Shown piece after piece: positions 60,628 through 64,000 of a stretch of DNA of 64,000 nt; the stretch's first letter is position 1; each line of letters opens with the position of its first letter. The stretch spans positions 558,001 through 622,000 of the forward strand of contig NZ_CP038810.1 in the NCBI RefSeq assembly GCF_004797125.1, given 5' to 3'. The notes under the pieces are model-generated. The model was not told where the DNA came from. It did not search any database and worked only from the letters and a program-made list of their open reading frames with translations. Origin of the DNA: Flavobacterium sangjuense (GTDB lineage Bacteria; Bacteroidota; Bacteroidia; Flavobacteriales; Flavobacteriaceae). Made by a program: the position numbers and the translations under genes.

Positions 60628-61373
60628 TGAGAAAGATATTGATTTTACTACTATTTGTTTCTCAGGTTTTTTGGGCGCAAACCGCTTTTGAACAAGGAAA
60701 CAAATTCTACGAAAAAGAAAATTACGAAGCTGCCATTTCAAGTTATGAAAGCGTAGTAAATTCAGGAAAACAATCGGCTGAACTGTATTTTAATTTAGGA
60801 AATTCCTATTACAAATTGCACAAGGTGGCACCTGCGATTTACAATTATGAAAAAGCCTTATTGCTGAGTCCAAACGATACTGAAATAAAAACCAACTTAG
60901 AATTCGCCCGAAAAATGACGATTGATGATATTAAAGTCATTCCAAAAGTAGGCTTTAATAAACTCATTCAGGATTTCACCGCCAAATATTATTATGATAC
61001 CTGGGCTTGGATTGCGGTGGCTTTTGCATTCCTGTTTTTACTGTTTTTTGTGGGTTATTACTTTTCTCATTCAACCGCTTTGAAACGTGTTTTCTTTTTT
61101 GGAATGTTTCTGTGGCTCATCGGAATTGGTCTTAGTACAGCTTCCGGTTTTTATGAAAAAGGGCGAATGGATAATGAAAGACCTGCTATCGTTTTTGCCG
61201 AAACTGCATCCGTAAAAAGCGAACCAAAAAGTACTGCGACAGACGCATTTGTGCTTCACGAAGGAACCAAAGTGTACATACTGGAAAGCATCGCCAACTG
61301 GAAAAAAGTTGAACTCACCGACGAAACTACCGGCTGGATTGAAGACAGCGCGATTAAGGAAATTAAGAATTAG
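60627..61373 (+). CDS. batE: BatE: TPR and SH3-like membrane protein
   Basis: A 248-residue protein: signal peptide (to about 18), two TPR units (about 19-95), two membrane helices (about 126-145 and 155-172), and a C-terminal SH3-like domain (about 186-246) with ASVKSEPKSTATDAFVLHEG and WKKVELTDETTGWIEDSAI. Such SH3 domains often bind cell-wall peptides. It is the last gene of the bat operon. No clear terminator was found in the 100 bases after it. Confidence 0.9.
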   Translation: MRKILILLLFVSQVFWAQTAFEQGNKFYEKENYEAAISSYESVVNSGKQSAELYFNLGNSYYKLHKVAPAIYNYEKALLLSPNDTEIKTNLEFARKMTIDDIKVIPKVGFNKLIQDFTAKYYYDTWAWIAVAFAFLFLLFFVGYYFSHSTALKRVFFFGMFLWLIGIGLSTASGFYEKGRMDNERPAIVFAETASVKSEPKSTATDAFVLHEGTKVYILESIANWKKVELTDETTGWIEDSAIKEIKN

Positions 61374-61404
61374 TGTTCAGTCGCAGTCTCAGTTTTCAGT
61401 TTAC

Positions 61405-61412
61405 TATCTTTG
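61405..61412 (+). promoter_or_regulatory. -7 promoter box before the 118-residue unknown gene
   Basis: TATCTTTG. The leader that follows carries the tandem ACTCATA repeat (61451-61468), a simple repeat common in this kind of genome; a related GTTATGAGTTAC lies near 19279. Confidence 0.45.
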
Positions 61413-61473
61413 TTGACTTATTTGATTTTTGGATTAACTTATAATTCAAAACTCATAACTCATAACTCAAAAA

Positions 61474-61830
61474 ATGTCAAGAGACGAACAATTAAAAAAC
61501 CGCTGGGACAAAGTCGTTCAAATCCTTTCCAATCAGTTTGCTGAAGGAGATATTCTGGATTTAGACGCTATCATATACTTAATCGGAGTGCAGGAATTGG
61601 GGCAATTCAAGCAAGCTTTCAAAAAAGATGAAAAAGTAAATCTGATGCACATTGCCATTTGCCGCTTACTCGAGCCTTATGGTTTCTATGAATTTGATTT
61701 TGTAGATAAAGACGGTTGGCCACATTATAAAATCAAAGAGGAATTACCGCCATTAAAAGCTGGTGAACAATCGGTTTTGATGAAAGAAGCCATTGTAAAT
61801 TATTTTCTGGAAAAAGAGGTTATTGAGTAA
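61474..61830 (+). CDS. conserved protein of unknown function
   Basis: A 118-residue soluble protein without signal peptide. It begins RDEQLKNRWDKVVQILSNQF, has LDLDAIIYLIGVQELGQFKQAFKKDEKVNLMH and a Tyr/Phe/Trp-rich GFYEFDFVDKDGWPHY, and is predicted mostly helical. No domain is recognised. Its steady composition and length look like a real conserved gene. It lies 49 bases before pheS but pheS has its own promoter box. Confidence 0.7.
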   Translation: MSRDEQLKNRWDKVVQILSNQFAEGDILDLDAIIYLIGVQELGQFKQAFKKDEKVNLMHIAICRLLEPYGFYEFDFVDKDGWPHYKIKEELPPLKAGEQSVLMKEAIVNYFLEKEVIE

Positions 61831-61859
61831 ATTAGTAACGGCTAATCGTTAAAAAACCC

Positions 61860-61867
61860 TATTTTTG
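61860..61867 (+). promoter_or_regulatory. -7 promoter box of pheS
   Basis: TATTTTTG, 12 bases before the ATG at 61880. Its TTG is in frame with pheS. Confidence 0.5.
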
Positions 61868-61879
61868 CACCTTTACAAA

Positions 61880-62905
61880 ATGACCATGATAGACAAGATT
61901 AAAGAACATATTGAAGAAGCTAAAGCATTCAACACCAAAAACAAAGAAGCTTTAGAGCATTTCCGTATCAAATATTTGGGTAGTAAAGGTTTGTTGAAAG
62001 AGCTTTTTGTTGAGTTCAAAAACATTCCAAACGACCAGAAAAAGGACTTCGGGCAGGTAATCAATACGTTGAAAACCGTTGCCGAAGAAAAGGTAAAAGC
62101 CATTCAGGAAGAATTAGAAAGCAAAGAAGAAGTAAAAGGTTTCTATGGCGATTTATCGCGGCCGGCCGAGCCTGTTGTAATTGGTTCACGTCATCCTATT
62201 TCATTGGTGAAAAACCAAATCATTGATATTTTCTCTACTATCGGATTCAATGTTTCAGAAGGTCCGGAAATTGAAGATGACTGGCATAATTTTACCGCCT
62301 TGAACTTACCGGAATACCATCCGGCGAGAGATATGCAGGATACGTTTTTCATCCAGACCAATCCTGATGTGTTGTTGAGAACGCACACTTCATCAGTTCA
62401 GGTGCGTTATATGGAAAACAACAAACCGCCAATCCGTACGATTTCACCGGGAAGAGTTTTCAGAAACGAAGCTGTTTCTTCGCGTTCGCATTGTATTTTC
62501 CATCAGGTGGAAGGTTTGTATATTGACAAAGATGTTTCGTTTGCCGATTTGAAGCAAACGCTTTTATATTTCACCAAAGAAATGTTTGGCAAGTCCAAAA
62601 TTCGTTTGAGACCAAGCTATTTCCCATTCACCGAGCCAAGTGCTGAGGTTGATATTTATTGGGGTTTAAAAACCGAAACCGATTACCGTATCACCAAAGG
62701 AACCGGTTGGTTAGAAATCATGGGCTGCGGAATGGTAGATCCAAACGTTCTGAAAAACTGTGGCATCAATCCGGATGAATACAATGGATTCGCATTCGGA
62801 ATGGGAATTGAGCGTATTGCGATGTTGTTGTACCAAATTGGCGACATCAGAATGTTCTATGAAAACGATGTGCGTTTCTTGGAGCAGTTTAAGTCAAGCA
62901 TTTAA
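61880..62905 (+). CDS. pheS: phenylalanyl-tRNA synthetase alpha subunit
   Basis: Catalytic subunit of the alpha2beta2 class II synthetase that charges tRNA-Phe. The 341-residue form has the N-terminal coiled-coil (to about 80), motif 1 region with [25 protein letters not shown], motif 2 [19 protein letters not shown], and motif 3 [18 protein letters not shown]. Phe-binding residues in [11 protein letters not shown] are kept. pheT is not next to it, as is common in Bacteroidota. The start at 61880 avoids five codons that overlap the promoter; Met at 61886 is an alternative. Confidence 0.96.
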   Translation: MTMIDKIKEHIEEAKAFNTKNKEALEHFRIKYLGSKGLLKELFVEFKNIPNDQKKDFGQVINTLKTVAEEKVKAIQEELESKEEVKGFYGDLSRPAEPVVIGSRHPISLVKNQIIDIFSTIGFNVSEGPEIEDDWHNFTALNLPEYHPARDMQDTFFIQTNPDVLLRTHTSSVQVRYMENNKPPIRTISPGRVFRNEAVSSRSHCIFHQVEGLYIDKDVSFADLKQTLLYFTKEMFGKSKIRLRPSYFPFTEPSAEVDIYWGLKTETDYRITKGTGWLEIMGCGMVDPNVLKNCGINPDEYNGFAFGMGIERIAMLLYQIGDIRMFYENDVRFLEQFKSSI

Positions 62906-62910
62906 AAAGA

Positions 62911-62985
62911 AAATAGATAATAGACGGATAGATGAGAGACGCTATCTTCTGGTCTATTATCTTTTAGTCTATCATCTATTATCTC
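62911..62985. repeat. AT-rich inverted/direct repeat downstream of pheS
   Basis: AGATAATAGAC (62915-62925) is inverted as GTCTATTATCT (62952-62962), and TCTATCATCTATTATCT follows as a degenerate direct copy. It fills the gap to the next gene and could act as a weak terminator or be a remnant of a simple dispersed repeat. Confidence 0.55.
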
Positions 62986-62989
62986 AAAA

Positions 62990-63397
62990 ATGAAATCAGA
63001 CATTTCCATACCCGAAGTAGAAAACGTTTTCCTTGCTGCTGTTCAGGAATGGAGTGACGATTTTATGGAAAAGGTTTGGTATGTATATCTAATCAACGAT
63101 TCTGACTTCGATTTAGACAGCGTAATGGTCGTTTCTAAAGCTTTTGGTACTCTTGATGGCGAAATGAAAAAAACGTCGCTCCTACGTCACGCATTTGTAC
63201 AAGTTCCGGCAGTATCGGTTGTAAAGATTGAAATGATTGAGCAAAGCGTTCTGCAACTGAACAATGAGTTTATGGTAACTTACTTTATCGGAAGCACACT
63301 TTATGATAAAAAATTCACTTTCCGGGCACAATCTATAACTCCGGATTATGTTGAAGAAGTTCCGATTTTGTTTGTTGACGGTGTAATCGTAAGGTAA
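62990..63397 (+). CDS. conserved protein of unknown function
   Basis: A 135-residue soluble protein without signal peptide: SDISIPEVENVFLAAVQEWS, WYVYLINDSDFDLDSVMVVSKAFGTLDGEMKKTS, VPAVSVVKIEMIEQSVLQLNNEFMVTYFIG, ending FVDGVIVR. It appears to be an all-beta sandwich. No function is recognised. The stop touches the next convergent gene with no spacer. Confidence 0.72.
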   Translation: MKSDISIPEVENVFLAAVQEWSDDFMEKVWYVYLINDSDFDLDSVMVVSKAFGTLDGEMKKTSLLRHAFVQVPAVSVVKIEMIEQSVLQLNNEFMVTYFIGSTLYDKKFTFRAQSITPDYVEEVPILFVDGVIVR

Positions 63398-63619
63398 TTA
63401 TTTTTTATTTTCTTCTGCTTTTTTCTTTGCTTTCCAATTGAAATAACCCAAAATAAATGTCCCGGCCAAAAGATAAACCAAAGAACGGATATAAAAATTA
63501 GGGCTGGTCAGTTGTACCTCCAAAGGCTTTTCTTTTAGCGTAAAAAGTATTGAGAATACTATCATTAAAACGCCCCAAAGACCTCCGGTCTTAAGCTGGT
63601 ATTTCCATCTTTCGTTCAT
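63398..63619 (-). CDS. small two-helix membrane protein
   Basis: A 73-residue protein with two membrane segments (about 12-27 LWGVLMIVFSILFTL and 45-60 SLVYLLAGTFILGYF) and a Lys/Glu-rich tail. Unknown function. It starts 1 base after gpsA and is probably co-transcribed with it. Confidence 0.65.
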   Translation of the reverse strand: MNERWKYQLKTGGLWGVLMIVFSILFTLKEKPLEVQLTSPNFYIRSLVYLLAGTFILGYFNWKAKKKAEENKK

Positions 63620-63620
63620 G

Positions 63621-64000
63621 CTAATCTAATTTTTCGGTTAATTTCTTAAATACTTTTTTGGCTTCTTTTCCTTCATACAAAATCTCATAAACCGCATCTA
63701 TAATTGGTGTTTTCGCTTTGTATTCCTGGTTTAGTTTATACGCACTTTTTACGGCATAATATCCTTCTGCAACCATTGACATTTCCATCATAGCTGATTT
63801 TACCGTGTAGCCTTTTCCAATCATGTTTCCGAACATTCTGTTTCTCGAAAACACCGAATAACCCGTTACCAATAAATCGCCTAAATAAGCAGAATCATTA
63901 ATATTTCGTTTCATCTTGTGTACTTTCTTGATGAATTTTTTCATCTCACGAATGGAATTACTCATTATAACCGATTGAAAGTTATCACCATAACCCAAGC
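63621..64000 (-). CDS. gpsA: NAD(P)-dependent glycerol-3-phosphate dehydrogenase, N-terminus cut by window edge
   Basis: Makes sn-glycerol 3-phosphate for phospholipid synthesis. Only the C-terminal 126 residues are inside the window. They carry the GpsA pattern GYGDNFQSVIMSNSIREM, AYLGDLLVTGYSVFSRNRMFG and AMMEMSMVAEGYYAVK, ending in a Lys-rich helix. The TTG at 63996-63998 lies inside this continuing frame and is a Leu codon, not a start. About 200 residues lie beyond the right edge. Confidence 0.9.
   Translation of the reverse strand, partial: LGYGDNFQSVIMSNSIREMKKFIKKVHKMKRNINDSAYLGDLLVTGYSVFSRNRMFGNMIGKGYTVKSAMMEMSMVAEGYYAVKSAYKLNQEYKAKTPIIDAVYEILYEGKEAKKVFKKLTEKLD

Noticed and set aside
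63996..63998. TTG as start of a short 125-residue gene at the right edge
   Set aside because: The frame stays open to the window edge and the sequence is the internal GYGDNFQSV region of gpsA.
1..64000. tRNA, rRNA, toxin-antitoxin, restriction-modification or prophage genes
   Set aside because: Intergenic gaps were read for tRNA-like cloverleafs and the coding set for such families; nothing convincing was found.

Overview
This window is chromosomal DNA of a Flavobacterium-like member of the Bacteroidota (Flavobacteriaceae). Four things point there: AT-rich sequence; almost no Shine-Dalgarno sites; TAnnTTTG/TAnnTTCG -7 promoter boxes in front of many genes; and family-specific proteins such as type IX secretion (T9SS) type B sorting domains, PorP/SprF, PorZ, a complete bat operon, SprB-like repeats and the Bacteroidota form of IleRS. 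No rRNA or tRNA gene, CRISPR array, transposase or prophage was seen. The two edge genes are cut: pgi at the left and gpsA at the right.

Layout. 1-12.8 kb, almost all minus strand: pgi (partial); an operon of a DUF3108 protein, tryptophan 2,3-dioxygenase and an M23 peptidase; the tyrosine-catabolic pair hmgA-hppD; an APC amino-acid permease; and uvrC with a patatin-barrel protein. 12.8-24 kb: 5-formyl-THF cyclo-ligase, lspA, an LVIVD lipoprotein, a DksA-like protein with ileS, recO with porZ, and NADP-glutamate dehydrogenase. 24-26 kb: a predicted outer-membrane protein and hflX. 26.3-37.7 kb: a surface cassette made of a 2835-residue T9SS adhesin with alternating FnIII and CUB-like modules, a PorP/SprF protein and a PorE-like OmpA protein. 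38 kb: a solitary RibD/DHFR-like gene. 38.8-44.9 kb: a divergent locus with a TonB receptor and two lipoproteins on one side and a secreted EEP nuclease/phosphatase on the other. 45-47 kb: 3-hydroxyanthranilate dioxygenase and an ALDH7-type dehydrogenase. 47-52 kb: a secreted unknown, phnA, a small barrel, and an operon of aldo/keto reductase, AlbA_2 protein and PPP phosphatase. 52.5-61.4 kb: moxR-DUF58-unknown-batABCDE. 61.4-64 kb: pheS between two small conserved unknowns, then gpsA.

Themes. Aromatic amino-acid breakdown recurs (tryptophan dioxygenase, HppD, HmgA, 3-HAO, with a permease and glutamate dehydrogenase nearby). Cell-surface and T9SS functions recur as well (adhesin cassette, PorZ, TonB locus, LspA, M23 peptidase). 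The candidates most worth pursuing are the nuclease/TonB divergon, the AlbA_2-PPP phosphatase operon, the modular adhesin with a lamin-tail domain nested inside an SprB-like repeat, a three-copy family of intergenic palindromic elements, and a promoter-terminator unit that may encode a small RNA between hppD and the DUF3108 gene.

Start codons were moved downstream of the longest reading frame where a -7 box lies inside the apparent 5' end (uvrC, porZ, the 24.1-kb barrel gene, hflX, the ALDH gene, pheS). All functional calls rest on motif recognition by eye; no database search was run.
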